Below, piece by piece: positions 10,685 to 21,299 of a stretch of 64,000 bases of DNA (positions within the stretch are counted from its first letter, which is position 1; every line of letters starts with the position of its first letter). The notes beneath the pieces are model-generated. The model had not been told where the DNA came from and did not search any database. It worked only from the letters and a program-made list of their open reading frames with translations. Origin of the DNA: Agrypnia vestita (lineage: Eukaryota; Arthropoda; Insecta; Trichoptera; Phryganeidae); assembly GCA_016648135.1 (NCBI GenBank), contig JADDOH010011286.1, positions 62,001-126,000 on the forward strand, read 5' to 3'. The position numbers were made by a program, and so were the translations under genes.

Positions 10685-10951
10685 ATGACAGTTTTCCACG
10701 CAACGTGTAATATTATAAAAATACCATTTGACCAATCTTCGGGTGTAGATGTACTTCATAGAAATGACATAGGTATTCGTCTCAATAATTTAGAAGCCTT
10801 AGAAATAAAAACATCTTTAAAAACAAATAAAAAATATTTACTTAATAAGCAACTAGATTTATCGCGTAGTCCAATTCTAGATATATTCCCCTTCCAATTA
10901 ACTACACCCACCCATACCCACTCTCTTTCACCCAACCCCCACCACAGTTGA
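10685..10951 (+). pseudogene. C-terminal fragment of a Penelope-like element protein
   Basis: The frame contains VDVLHRNDIGIRLNNLEALE and LLNKQLDLSRSPILDIF before its stop. This pattern (a short basic/acidic stretch, LEALEI, then LLN.QLDL..SPIL) is what I remember from the extreme C-terminus of insect Penelope-like retroelements, after the GIY-YIG endonuclease. The reverse transcriptase and GIY-YIG core are absent, so the copy is 5'-truncated. The hammerhead motif 76 bp downstream of the stop fits, since these elements carry hammerheads in their terminal repeats. The apparent ATG at 10685 is probably fortuitous. The family call is from memory and needs a search. Confidence 0.5.
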
Positions 10952-11020
10952 CATTCTGCCTCTTTCTTCCCTTAATGCTTTCTTAATTGTTCGTAATTCT
11001 GTTTTTATTTAGTTAATATC

Positions 11021-11066
11021 TGAACCCTGATGAAGACTCAGTTGTGAGTCGAAACTAGTTGGTTTA
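11021..11066 (+). ncRNA. Type I hammerhead ribozyme motif
   Basis: Read directly: stem I TGAACC (11021-11026) pairs with GGTTTA (11061-11066); the core CTGATGA is at 11027-11033; stem II GACTCA/TGAGTC (11035-11040 with 11045-11050) has a GTTG loop; GAA at 11051-11053; stem III is the palindrome ACTAGT (11054-11059), with T11060 as the cleavage-site nucleotide. The one departure from the textbook core is an extra A at 11034. A palindromic stem III suggests activity as a dimer or tandem repeat. Hammerheads of this kind are known from Penelope-like elements. An AATAAA lies just downstream at about 11072. Confidence 0.7.
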
Positions 11067-11104
11067 AACTCAATAAAGTGGTGTTAAACAAAAAGTTATT
11101 TTAT

Positions 11105-11258
11105 TTAAAGATATTATAAAAATACTGTGACACTTTTTAGATAACTCGTTAAGAATGTGTAATATTACAAAAATACTGTTACACTTTTAAAATAACTGTA
11201 AAGAATGTGCGATATTTCAAAAAAAGTGTTAAACTTTTAAAATAACTCGGTAAAGAAT
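11105..11258 (+). repeat. About 51-bp tandem repeat behind the hammerhead
   Basis: Three diverged units, each with ATATTACAAAAATACTGT-like sequence followed by ACACTTTTAAAATAACT and GTAAAG. Probably the tail region of the Penelope-like copy. Confidence 0.7.
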
Positions 11259-11279
11259 AAAATGACATAAAAGTCAGAT

Positions 11280-11665
11280 GTCAGCCAAACAAGTTTGTAG
11301 CGCCGACGCCGGCGGCGAGGTTAACGCTCAGGATGTCCTCCCGGTCGAGCTCCGCGTTAATACATATTTAATGCAACGCGGTACGAGTGTGTTCGATCGC
11401 CGGAACGTGACTCCGCATGCTTATTTAGCGACGGGGGCGTTCCGCGCCGCTAATAAATATTTAAAAACCGCTCCGGCCCTGCCGCGCCCGGATGGAAGGC
11501 AAACAGCGATACGGGCCCGGCGGCGGCTGATCCGTCCCGCGACGGGCGCACTGCGAGTTTTACTATCGCCGAGTGGGAATAAATATTTCATCGTTTCGCG
11601 GCGGACTTTCATCGGTGATTGTAAAAAAAACCATTCGATTTTATCACCCGATCGGGTACAACTCA
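11280..11665. other. GC-rich island, function unknown
   Basis: A CpG-rich block in AT-rich DNA. Both strands have open frames (131 codons plus, 81 minus), as expected when stop codons are rare, and neither resembles a known protein. AT motifs of the form AATAAATATTT or ATACATATTTAAT punctuate it at about 11360, 11450 and 11578. Could be an exon, promoter or conserved regulatory element. I cannot decide. Confidence 0.4.
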
Positions 11666-11861
11666 CCTCTTAATAGTTCCTGTCTTTATTGTCGTCGTCA
11701 ACATCACTATTGGCTTACGGTAGCGCCTCCAAGTTTTCTACAATTGAAACTGATGACGAATACGAATAATATTTTATTTAATTTTTAATGTGTTACCAAT
11801 AGAATACTGAGTGCAAAATACATTATTATTTATAACTCAGCCCACTATCCCAATTACTAGC

Positions 11862-12222
11862 AACATACATATAAATATTTAGTGTGTCAATGTAGTGTGA
11901 TCATGTAAGAACACGTTGAAAATTGATTTCAAAAATTGATGATCAGGTTATTGTTAAGAAAATGGATTTTGTGTAGGAGTGACTTTTTAATGATGATTAT
12001 CAGCGAGAATATCAGCAGAAGTTAAGGTCTGCGCAACATAAACATACATATAAATATTTAGTGTGTCAATGTAGTGTGATCATGTAAGAACACGTTGAAA
12101 ATTGATTTCACGTGTTCTATGGGATCAGGTTATTGTGAAGAAAATTGATGTTGTGTAGGAGTGTCTTTTTAATGATGATTATCAGCGAGAATATCAGCAG
12201 AAGTTAAGGTCTGCGCAACATA
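11862..12222 (+). repeat. Direct tandem duplication, about 180 bp per unit
   Basis: Unit 1 at 11862-12040 and unit 2 from 12041 both begin AACATACATATAAATATTTA and end GTCTGCGCAACATA; they differ by a short replaced patch near 12110-12125 and scattered bases. Confidence 0.9.
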
Positions 12223-12850
12223 AACATACCCCCACCAAACTCGCATATTTTCGATGTGATACCAAGGGCTACCCACCACCATAACCACCGGTGGGTGGTT
12301 GTGAAGAAAACTTGGCGTATAGGGAAACACGGGTTTCTTTATATATATACATGTATAATATTGATTATTCACCAAAATTGATCGTGTTTTTCCGAATTTT
12401 TGTTACATTCTTTCTGGCTGACAGTGATTGTCTCACTGGGTTTTAATAATTCAAAATTAATCTATCCCGTAATATACCGTCATACACAGAGAAGAACCTT
12501 TTTATTGTTGGCGATGGTTCAGAGGTAGGGACGGATTCCTGCCCGAAGAAAGCCAGTCTTTTTCACGTGGGATTGTTGCACAGTTTCCACTTCTCGTCGC
12601 AAGTTACAATTCGCCGCAAATAGGGTCAGTTTCGTGTCTGGCGAAGATAGATGCACAGACAGCTCGTTGCTGCTCTAGTGGCCAGTGACAATTATGTGGG
12701 GAAACCAAATTGCATGTTTGTTTATTTTACCGATGCGATGAAGGTACTACTATACTTAAGTTTAGTCGATTTAACGTAATTTATAAAAAAAATTCCACTC
12801 AAAAATACTAAACTCATAAGCTTTACAATTCACTAGTAACAAAATATACA
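12223..12850. other. Unassigned spacer
   Basis: 12500-12710 is moderately GC-rich without a recognisable product. No repeats shared with other parts of the window were noticed. Confidence 0.5.
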
Positions 12851-13016
12851 TTCTGTGTATAGTTTTCTGGGATATTCTGTCGTGTATATGTGACCTCTCT
12901 GGCCAACGTTTCAAATCCCATTGCAGGGTCCATCATCAGGGCTGATGTAGGGCCGAAACGGTGACCAGACAGGTCACATATACACGGCAGAATATCCCAG
13001 AAAACTATACACAGAA
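12851..13016. mobile_element. Inverted repeat with hammerhead-like motifs (Penelope-type)
   Basis: 12851-12895 and 12972-13016 are reverse complements with one mismatch in 45. The interior is also roughly palindromic. On the minus strand it reads CTGATGATGGACCC, a loop, GGGATTTGAAAC, GTTGG: the hammerhead order CTGANGA, stem II, GAAAC. The plus strand has a decayed counterpart, GGGCTGATGTAGGGCCGAAAC. No ORF. Looks like two Penelope-type terminal repeats in head-to-head orientation. Confidence 0.55.
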
Positions 13017-13622
13017 GATTCTGAACGGCCGTGAAAACCTAAGGACATTTTTAAAATATTCGTGTTTTCTGCACCGTGTCACTATGCAAACTGACTATAA
13101 AAAAGAGTGAAAATTTTGATTACTTTCCGATCTCTCTAATATGTACTAGTCCAAAGCAGTGGTGCGTCGTATGAATAACATAGATATTCGCCAGTGGTAT
13201 TCGAATCTGTGTTCCTTAGTCTTAGACCGGTATCATCACCATACGATTTAGCCAGACAGACTAGCCTGAGTAGGTCTATGAATAATTTACTTAGACGTAA
13301 TTGAAATATGTTATAATAATATAATGTTTCCAACTCCTAAGCCCTAGGCTCACGTAGTTGCTACTAGTTTTTTCGTAACGTTGAAAATGAGGGCCATTCA
13401 TGGAATTAAAATGAAATTGGATAAGAACGAAGAGTTTGAAATTAGATAAATTTATATTTATGGAGGTAATAGAGAAATTAAAAAGTTGTATAAGAGTGTA
13501 GAGTTTGCACTGTGGTATTCGTTTCCGGTAAATATGACTAAATACCATTATCGAATTACAATATTTTGTGACGATGCTTGCAACGCGATGATCGGAGAGC
13601 ATTTGTTTAAATTCGGAATTCA
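13017..13622. other. Unassigned spacer
   Basis: The 110-codon minus frame at 13291-13623 has no recognisable family features. Confidence 0.5.
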
Positions 13623-15345
13623 TTAAGGGGTTATATACCTTTTTGTGCGGAAAAAATAAGGAAAGTTTGGATTTTTTTTAAATATGTAGTAATAATTTTA
13701 TTAAATCAAAGTTATAATTTTGTAATAGTATATTATTCATTGAATAAAACACGCCTTAATTTATTTAAAAATATTAACAATTGGCGGAGTTATGGCTCTT
13801 TCCCCGAAACCCTTTTTTTTTCATGAGGCTTGCGGTGATCACCATGGAAGTCCAGCAGGTTAACTGAAATCATAAAATCGAAAATATTTCATTAGTACAT
13901 GAACATTCCTTGTACTTGAACGATTATTTAAATAAATATTTTGTTTTTTCTGCATACGGGAATGTTTTTCTCAAAAAATCAACATTTTGAGCTCTAAAAA
14001 TTTTATTAAAAAATTCTTATCAGCATGATAAAAAATTATGCATAAAAAGTGAATGGTTCAAGTACACACAACATTAATTACGAACAATTTAAAAAAAAAT
14101 TGAAGAAAATCGGTCAAATAGTTTTTCTGCAATCGTGATCACGGCAAAGGCACTTTTGAAAAAACACAATTTCGAGATAATCGAGTTTAAAGTTTCAAGA
14201 TTAGTTTATATAAACATTAAAGTCGATCAGGTAAACTTACAAATCATCGTCGATTCCGGGACCATATAGCGTGTCATCTGCACTCGATGCAGCCTCCAAA
14301 ATATCTATTTGGTGTTGTCTGCTGGCCAGTCGTCCCTCCCTTGTCGCACCTTGCGCCCGAAGTTCGGCCGTCGAAATTCGCCTCTCGTCCTGCTGCGCGA
14401 CGTACTCATGAGCGTTGCTGCCACAATGCACCCCCATTGCCTCGAAAACTTTCAAAATAGATATTTGCCCCTCGTTGAATATACAGGCTGATGTATAAGC
14501 AGCAATTCTTACAGGTACTGCACCTCCTGGAAGATGTTTCGGGGACAGTTTCCAGATCAGTTGGTTGTAGCTCTCGTTGTTATTTTGAGTGAATCCACCG
14601 AGGCATCTTTCAAGCAATTCATCTTTAGATAAGTCTTCGTATATCGGCTTCATAATCTTCAATACATCATCGGGTAGGGGTTGCACGTTTTGCACACGTA
14701 TTGCATTTTACGTACTGTGAAATAGCCGTAAACACTTGAACAAAATTGATGATTCGATATTCCACCGAATGATCAATCGGCACATGAATATCGTCCTTCA
14801 ATTTTAATTTCTTACGAGACGCACTGAAGCTACTTTCGTCCACTTCCACAGTTTGAGGATTAAATATTGCTTCCTCTTTTTCGATCGCGATTTGTAATTT
14901 TTACTACCTTCACGAGTTACGCGTGTAATTTTTTGACGGGAACTCATACTGATTTTTTGTAAAAAGGAAAATGTTCGATTCTTAGATGCTCACGCTTCAG
15001 AAGTTCGTATACAACTGATTTATAAGGGTGTTTGTATGGTCAAAAATGGAGCACGTTCGAGTAAACATCGTACCTACCTCATGTAATTAACTTTCTACAA
15101 TAACAAAAGATTTACCGTTAAGGCGGAGCGACCCCTGATAAGCGCTACCTGCTAAGCGGTCCCTTACCGCTATCTGCTCAGCCGTGCGGCGGTTACGGGG
15201 CGCGCTTCGAAACTCTGCAACTTTTGATCTATTGCTTGGATCTTCATGAAAATTTGAAGAAATGTTCTCAATGAGTTTTACTTTCAGATAAAGCAATAAA
15301 AAAAAAACGATTTTTGAAAAAAAAAGGAGGTATATAACCCCTTAA
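13623..15345 (-). mobile_element. Internally deleted TTAA-flanked DNA transposon
   Basis: The ends mirror each other: TTAAGGGGTTATATACCT at 13623-13640 and its exact reverse complement at 15328-15345. TTAA at the outer edges is compatible with a TTAA target duplication, as in Kolobok or piggyBac. Inside, on the minus strand, are the beginning and end of a transposase gene with the middle missing. The transposase family is one I recall as Mutator-like in insects, so ends and protein do not settle the superfamily. 13641-14236 and 14950-15327 are AT-rich flanks inside the element. Confidence 0.7.
14237..14945 (-). pseudogene. Mutator/Kolobok-type transposase with central deletion
   Basis: On the minus strand an N-terminal piece starts MSSRQKITRV near 14945, shifts frame around 14880 and continues through VQVFTAISQYVKCNTC, the first cysteine pair of a likely zinc ribbon. 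It runs straight into the C-terminal piece (14695 down to 14237) with LLERCLGGFTQNNNESYNQ and YTSACIFNEG, ending GIDDDL. In intact members of this insect transposase family several hundred residues with the DDE core separate these blocks. The join lies in a repeated TGCAAnACGTG context near 14685-14705, suggesting deletion between short repeats. No catalytic core remains. Family assignment is from memory of the GGFTQNNNES motif. Confidence 0.65.
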
Positions 15346-16194
15346 TGACCAAAAAATTCTATTCTTTAATTAACATTAATTATTTAATAAATCATAATAA
15401 AACATTCAAAGAAGTAGCGTAGAATCACAGAGAGAATTCTCTTCAACAGAAGTAATTTGCATTAATATTAGATTCAGCCCACGCAAGGATATTTTTAAGA
15501 GCCCTTTAAAATCGTATTCTGAAAGAAAATTATTTAAATAACTTGTGTATGATTTTATTTTCATTAAAATGCATTTAAAAAACCAAATTGTTTGGTTATA
15601 TCGATTGCTATTTAACGATTTACCGATAAAGCCATTTTTCGGCAATTTTGCAATCGACAATTTAACTTTTTGGTATTCATTACCACGTTTTTTATACGAT
15701 AAAAGCTAATAATTAATGAAATACTATTTTTTACTTCAAATTGATTTCCCTTTTAAAACCATGTATATAAATATATAAACAGTTGAGTGAATCTTCTCTA
15801 CGTTTCCAAGCTTTAATAAAAAAAGGAAAATAAATTTAGACTACTAAAAAAACCTCCGATCTACGATCTTGCAATCCTCTTGCTCCGTTATCCACTGTTT
15901 TTAGCTCCCGTTAAATTCCATTACAGCATATTAAAATAGCTTGATTTATAATTCCTGCTCATATCTCCCATACTACAAACCATCCCCCTCAAAAATAGCT
16001 TAAGTCTATTGTAAAGCCAAGCTTGCAACGTAGAAACCACACATTTTTGCTTGTAAATCATTTATTTTTGTCAAGTTATTTATTGGAAAAATTTTGATCT
16101 TTTTTTAGGTAATTTAGGAAAATAATATTCATTAACTGTTCTAGAATAATTAATTTTGATTAATTTTTATTTATCGAATTAAAATTTTAAATTT
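15346..16194. other. Unassigned AT-rich spacer
   Basis: Nothing recognised. Confidence 0.5.
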
Positions 16195-16600
16195 ATCATC
16201 ATCTTCATCCCTTTGTCCTAGTAGAGCCGGGGGCCAAAACTCGAAAAGTTGCTTCCAAATTACCCTGTCTTCAGCCGCTTCCGTATGTGCTGGCCAGTCA
16301 AGATTCATGTTTTCATACACTTTTTTTGTTGCTTCTCCCAGCTTAATTTCGGACGATCCACCGGTTGCCTTCCTTCCGGGGTTGCCAAGATGAAGGAAGC
16401 TTCTTGATATTCGTTACTCCGGAATTCTTAGCACATGTCCAAGCCACCTCATTTGTGATTTCTCTATATATGGGAGTAGGGGCGAGTATGTGCCTTATGT
16501 CGGTACTTCTCACCCTGTCCATCAGTGTGACACCCCCTACCTCCCGTAGGAAATTCATCTCGGCAGCCTGGTATCTTGCTTTCACTCTCCGTTAGGATAC
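16195..16600 (-). pseudogene. C-terminal end of a non-LTR retrotransposon (LINE) ORF2
   Basis: Minus-strand reading gives FLREVGGVTLMDRVR and DIRHILAPTP, typical of the sequence after the reverse transcriptase palm in RTE/R1-like elements, then (after frameshifts near 16350) a KKVYENMNLDW-type segment and DRVIWKQLFEFWPPALL, the usual tryptophan-rich C-terminal tail. At least two frame changes and no RT core, so a dead 5'-truncated copy. A different LINE lineage from the one at 26377-26702. Confidence 0.75.
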
Positions 16601-16850
16601 AAATTTATTGGCTGTTTTTGGATTAGGGTTGGCCTGTACACAGCTTTGAAAACAGTCGGTTTAATCTTTCTTTTTTGTGTACCTTATTCCTAAGATTTAC
16701 TGTTGATTCAGATATCTGATTAACGATTTGATAAATATTATAGCAGGATATTTGAAGTCTTTCTGTAATTAATATTATTGCATTATTTCCTCTTTCTATT
16801 AATCCTACAGACATGTTAATATATTTTTTAAAACACTTCTTTTTAGCATT
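16601..16850. other. Unassigned spacer
   Basis: Nothing recognised. Confidence 0.4.
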
Positions 16851-16990
16851 ATCAAGATATATTATAGATGCCTCATAGAGACGAAGCTATTTTTTAAATA
16901 TAGGAAAGTAGGTATGGAATACTTTTTGGGTGTTCATAGGGCTTACGACCTAGCGTACGGCTGGTTTGAGTGATCACTTTACACAATGTA
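16851..16990 (+). repeat. Dispersed repeat family C, copy 1
   Basis: ATCAAGATATATTATAGATG, GAAGCTATTTTTTAAATATA, GAAAGTAGGTA and TCATAGGGCTT recur, inverted, at 21300-21440, and the first part recurs directly at 20653-20700. Unknown element. Confidence 0.65.
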
Positions 16991-17500
16991 ACATTCAGCA
17001 AACCCATGCATGATACAGTACTGGAAAACTTTTGCTATTATTTTTTTTTACGAATCTGTGAATCGTGATGTAAACTATTTTTTCCGATACGTCCCTTTGC
17101 TACAATACATATATTCAATATTTATTCAACTTTAAGTACTAATTTTTACTAAAAAGTACTAGTTTTGTTGAAAGTTTTTATTTTTCCTTCTAAATATTTT
17201 AAAACTGTATTTATTATGTCCAACGTCATATTTTTTATGACACCTTTAAAATTATTAGTAAAAAATGTAAATATTCAAAACTAAGCTCAAATATAACCAA
17301 CTGCCTTTATTAAAAATATTTAATTATATTTATGTTATTATCTCTACTTGAGTTTTAAAATTTTTCATTATGATTCTCTACAATGTAAACACCAATTCCA
17401 TTAATAATATAACTGCATTTATTAATTTAACATTTTGTTTCAAATACAATATGAACTAATCATTAAATACACAGCATGTGCGAAGTAAATTTATTACATA
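16991..17500. other. Unassigned AT-rich spacer
   Basis: Nothing recognised. Confidence 0.5.
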
Positions 17501-17842
17501 ATTTTCTACATTCCACCAGGTTTGCGTCGCGAGTTTGGCCGCGTCGCCCAGTCGTGAATTGCGAAGCGAGGGATATCGAGCGAAATAATCGAGCGAAGTA
17601 CCTAACTGGCATTTAAAATAAGCTATAAATAGTACGTGCAAGAATTGAATATTCTACAAGTGACGAATACGTGTTACCCAGCGATAATAAAGTGTTCATT
17701 TAGTGATGTATTGCGAAATAGTGTAATTTAAAGAAAACCGTCAAGTTTAATTCGTTTTAAGTGATTTAGCACGTAGCATAATTAATTAATAAATCCCTAG
17801 TTAATATCTAGTGTTTTCATTCATTCCTTCCGCAGCCACGAC
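17500..17842 (+). other. Possible LTR or promoter segment
   Basis: Contains a TATA-like GCTATAAATAG at about 17621, two AATAAA-type signals (about 17686 and 17792) and a CCGCAGCCACGACA end. Composition resembles retroviral-type LTRs of insects, but no second copy or target duplication was found. Confidence 0.2.
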
Positions 17843-18404
17843 ATGTGACAATATAATAAAAATGTGTGAATTAGAAATCTAACATATTAATATTCAAATA
17901 AAAAAATTAGATAGGTAACCATAAGGTTCAGTGCAACCTTTGCAATATTTTCAGCATATTTCCTATATCCTAAAATCATAAATACGAATGTAACATATTA
18001 AATCCGTTATTTTATTTTTTCTAACAGTTATCTCGTATTTTTCTGGACAACAACCTTTATGATGTTGAAAAACAACGGATTAGCTTACCACTACTAAAAG
18101 TTAGTACGCGTGTGAGGTTCGTACGTACAGTAAGAACGTTGGTATTACAGTCGATATTTCGCCGTTCATTTATTATTCTTGGAAAATACCCTTTGTGAGA
18201 AGGTATTTTGTGGAAAATCCAACCGACTGCAAATCTCCTGATAATACTTCCGATGCGCTGCCGACCAACAAAAGATTTGATATCGTACGTATTCACAGTG
18301 TTATCCCCCAAGTTTTACTTCATATAGTTAGTGACTGGCGGAAACGAGAGTGGGTGCCTTAATTAATATACCAGTATAATTAACAAGATTATACTTTGTA
18401 TAAA
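17843..18404. other. Unassigned spacer
   Basis: Nothing recognised. Confidence 0.4.
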
Positions 18405-18475
18405 CCACTGATTTGTTGAAACACAAACATGTTTCGGGGCCAATGGTCCCTTCATCTGGATACAACGCATACTTA
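18405..18475 (-). ncRNA. Decayed hammerhead-like motif (Penelope-type relic)
   Basis: Minus strand: CAGATGAAGGGACC, short loop, GGCCCCGAAACATGTTT. This is CTGATGA with one substitution, stem II with one mismatch, GAA, and the palindrome ACATGT as stem III. The flank TTTCAACAAATCAGTGG recurs in the relic at 31584-31640, so they belong to one family. Confidence 0.45.
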
Positions 18476-18677
18476 TTACGTAATATATATAATAACGTAT
18501 ATAATAAAAATAAAAAACCTACGTATATACGTCAACAAAATAAATATAGTGGAGATGAATTAATAATAATTAAGTACTAATGTGAAAACATTTTTACATT
18601 TTTTATTTATGACAAATATAGACACATCTTATGGAAATAAAAACAAGTTTTTTAAGTTCTACCTTTTTAATTTTCTG

Positions 18678-18716
18678 AAACGCGTTTCGCCTTATGAGGG
18701 CTTATCAATCTCAATT
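18678..18716 (-). ncRNA. Second decayed hammerhead-like motif
   Basis: Minus strand: TTGATAAGCCCTCATAAGGC followed by GAAACGCGTTTC: core with two changes, stem II GCC/GGC, GAA, palindromic ACGCGT. Lies about 200 bp from the motif at 18405-18475 on the same strand. Weak on its own. Confidence 0.3.
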
Positions 18717-20026
18717 GAGTTCTATAAAGTTACCCCTGAAACAATAAATTTAACAAATGTAGAGTTATGTTTTGCACAGAAAATTGGTATTTCGGAATAT
18801 AATAGACAGTTTTGAAACCGTATATAAATATTTACAGTGATTCAGCTTATCAAACAAACGACCGCTCCGTTGCACCTGCATGTTTGCTCCTAGTAGGTCA
18901 CCGCCCATCCAAGTGGCCACTAAAATAAAATGTTATCGGAACATAATGTCATGGGTGCGGTTATCTTTTGTTTATCACCAAAGTTATTGCACACGAACTT
19001 AACTGGAGCAGTATTTTGTAATTCGTACTGTTTATTTCGCGAGAATATTCCACTCGTCCCTGGAATACCGATGCCTGCTGTATCGCTCAGGTTCGTACTA
19101 GAAAATTCACCACGCAGGAAGGTTAGTCCGTGGTATCGCCCGCTGTTTTTTTTCGCCTTCTGCGGCTTCACTTCTGTGGCTTAGCTTCTGTCAAAACAAC
19201 AACTAACTTGCCGCGCTTATATAAAGTCCTTCGTGCATTTATATAAGGTCCTACATTTCTGTAAGTTTCGCGGATACATAACATAAAAAAATATTTTTTT
19301 AAAAATCACGCTTTATTTAAATGAACTAAGTAAAAAAAATAATTTTCGGTCAATTTTTTTTTCTCCAATAGAAGGGTGGGCGCTTACAATGTTGATATAG
19401 ATAGCAGAATTCTGTTGATTAAGTGAAAACAACCACGCTTTTGTTAGGAGAGTGAAGCAAACATTTTTTGTCTGAAAATTTGTTTTTTATTTTTTTGTAC
19501 GCCTGTACATGAGCGTTGTTTTTTAAAAATATATATATATTTTTTTTCTTTTTAATTTTAATATTACAAAATCACTTCGGTAGGAAACTAGCGCCATATT
19601 TTGGTGAGATCATTAACTTATACGTACGCATTCTCTGTGTCATCTTCCAAGTTTTCTTTCACGTCAGTTGACGGGCAGAAGCGTGCGGTGCGGGGTCGAG
19701 TGCGTTCATTACTGCCCCGCTATCCGCGAACTGGAGCGCTGTGAGTCGGCGCACACTGGGCCCTAATTACATCTAGGGTAGAGCCTGCGGGCGTATAAAC
19801 GTACGCTGGGGAAAAACTCATCCCGTCTCCAGCCTTTGTGAGATGATTCGCATCGCTGAAGGGTTATCATAGTTCAGCCTCCGTGCGATAGAGGACGGAC
19901 TATTGCGAGTGTTGGGTAGGTCTCTTAAGCCTCTTGGCTCAACCCTCTCGCGGCTGCAATATCAAATAAAATGTACACAATTAACAAAAATATACTTTGT
20001 TTTCATCACTTTGTTTTCGTCAGTCC
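18717..20026. other. Unassigned; one GC-richer block
   Basis: 19640-19960 is GC-rich relative to its surroundings (for example GTGCGGTGCGGGGTCGAGTG) but has no recognisable product. 18930-19184 has open frames on both strands without family features. 19988-20010 resembles part of the 31.6-kb relic. Confidence 0.5.
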
Positions 20027-20093
20027 GTCGTAACTTCTTTATAGTATAAAAACTTTTTTCTTAGTACCGTCATTTTTGACGGGTTACAGCTAG
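20027..20093 (+). mobile_element. Helitron-like 3' terminus
   Basis: ACCGTCA, TTTT, TGACGGGT forms a hairpin about 10 bp before TACAGCTAG|T, matching a Helitron 3' end (hairpin then CTRR-T). The upstream sequence CGTAACTTCTTTATAG resembles that at 54350-54480 (minus). The 5' limit is uncertain. Confidence 0.45.
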
Positions 20094-20139
20094 TGTATAC
20101 TAACAAATAAAAAATAAAAATCAAAATCATAGACACTTT

Positions 20140-20588
20140 TGTGGTGGCCCGAGACACATACATACATACACCCGTGTAATGAGTTACCACGGATGCTGAC
20201 ATCGAGTACGGCAGGCCGTTACCCTCGATACAGAGGTCGAGCGCTTTTCACGGAAGTAGGACGATATAACAGGAGCGACAGCCACGAACAAGAGCAATGC
20301 TACGAACAGCTAGCGCAATTCCCAAACAGCGGACGCTGCAGATCGAAGCAACGACACGCAAGGCACCCCCGATTCCTTTGTTCACGATCACTATAAAAGC
20401 CGGCGCCTGCAGAACCGATTATCTCACTCCAGCGAGGCTTCTCGGATACAGCGGAAGCCCTCGCCGTCATACCTTCGAACTTCGTCTTTCACTTGTAATC
20501 TTTGTACACTACTGTATTCTTTATAACATGTGTTTTGTAATCCAATAAATTCTATCAAACCATCGCGACTTTTACATCATTAACCACA
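20140..20588 (+). mobile_element. Probable solo LTR of a retrotransposon
   Basis: Begins TGTGGTGGCCCG and ends TTAACCACA, a 6-bp terminal inverted repeat TGTGGT/ACCACA of LTR type. Contains a TATA box CTATAAAAGCC at about 20390 followed by GTATCTCACTCCAG-like start-site sequence, and AATAAATTC as poly(A) signal at about 20545. GC-rich upstream half. No matching target duplication and no second LTR in the window, so identity is an inference. Confidence 0.4.
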
Positions 20589-21299
20589 GCAGAGATCTCC
20601 GACTCATAACATAACAACATAATTCCGGATTTTATCCCCAGGGGCATCATTAATCAAGATATATTATACATATCTCATAGAAATGAAACTATTTTTTATT
20701 ATCGCTGAAACACTTAAGTTAACCTTCACTAAAACATTCCATCCGATTTTCACGTATTTATCGCTTATTTCTTCGCCACTTAGGTAAGTAGGTACGTACG
20801 CTTGATTTCTGTGGTTTCAAATTTCGCACCTGGCATTTCAGTTGATATCGCGCTGTTTTCGCCTGTCAAACGCGACTACTCTCCGCGCCGCGGCCGGCGC
20901 TGTATTTATATCCGAATGTTGATATTTTCGTACTTTCTGGATCGTTCTAGTGTTTAGGAGAAGATTCTCATGTTTCTAGACTTTCAAGGTGTTTATCGAA
21001 AGTTTTAGTTGTTTTCCGAAGTTTGTATATCACCCTAGGCCTTTCTCGATTCATCGATAGTGTTGTGATATTCACAAGGAATTCGGACAGCGCGTCAATT
21101 ATTTTTAGCGTGCCTTTCCGTGACAGTAATGTAATTTTTATCAATATTTTCTTGTAATAGGTTAATGTTACTAATAAAAATTTAAATTGCGTTATAAACA
21201 CACATATTTTTTAACCTTGCTGTAAACAGCTCGTAATTTTTTAAAAAAAAATATGCATATTTTACAGGTGCTATCCCATTCTAATTAGTCTATTAGTAG
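20589..21299. other. Unassigned; contains repeat C fragment
   Basis: 20653-20700 copies the beginning of repeat family C (ATCAAGATATATTATACAT). 20870-20910 is a short CpG-rich patch. Confidence 0.5.
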
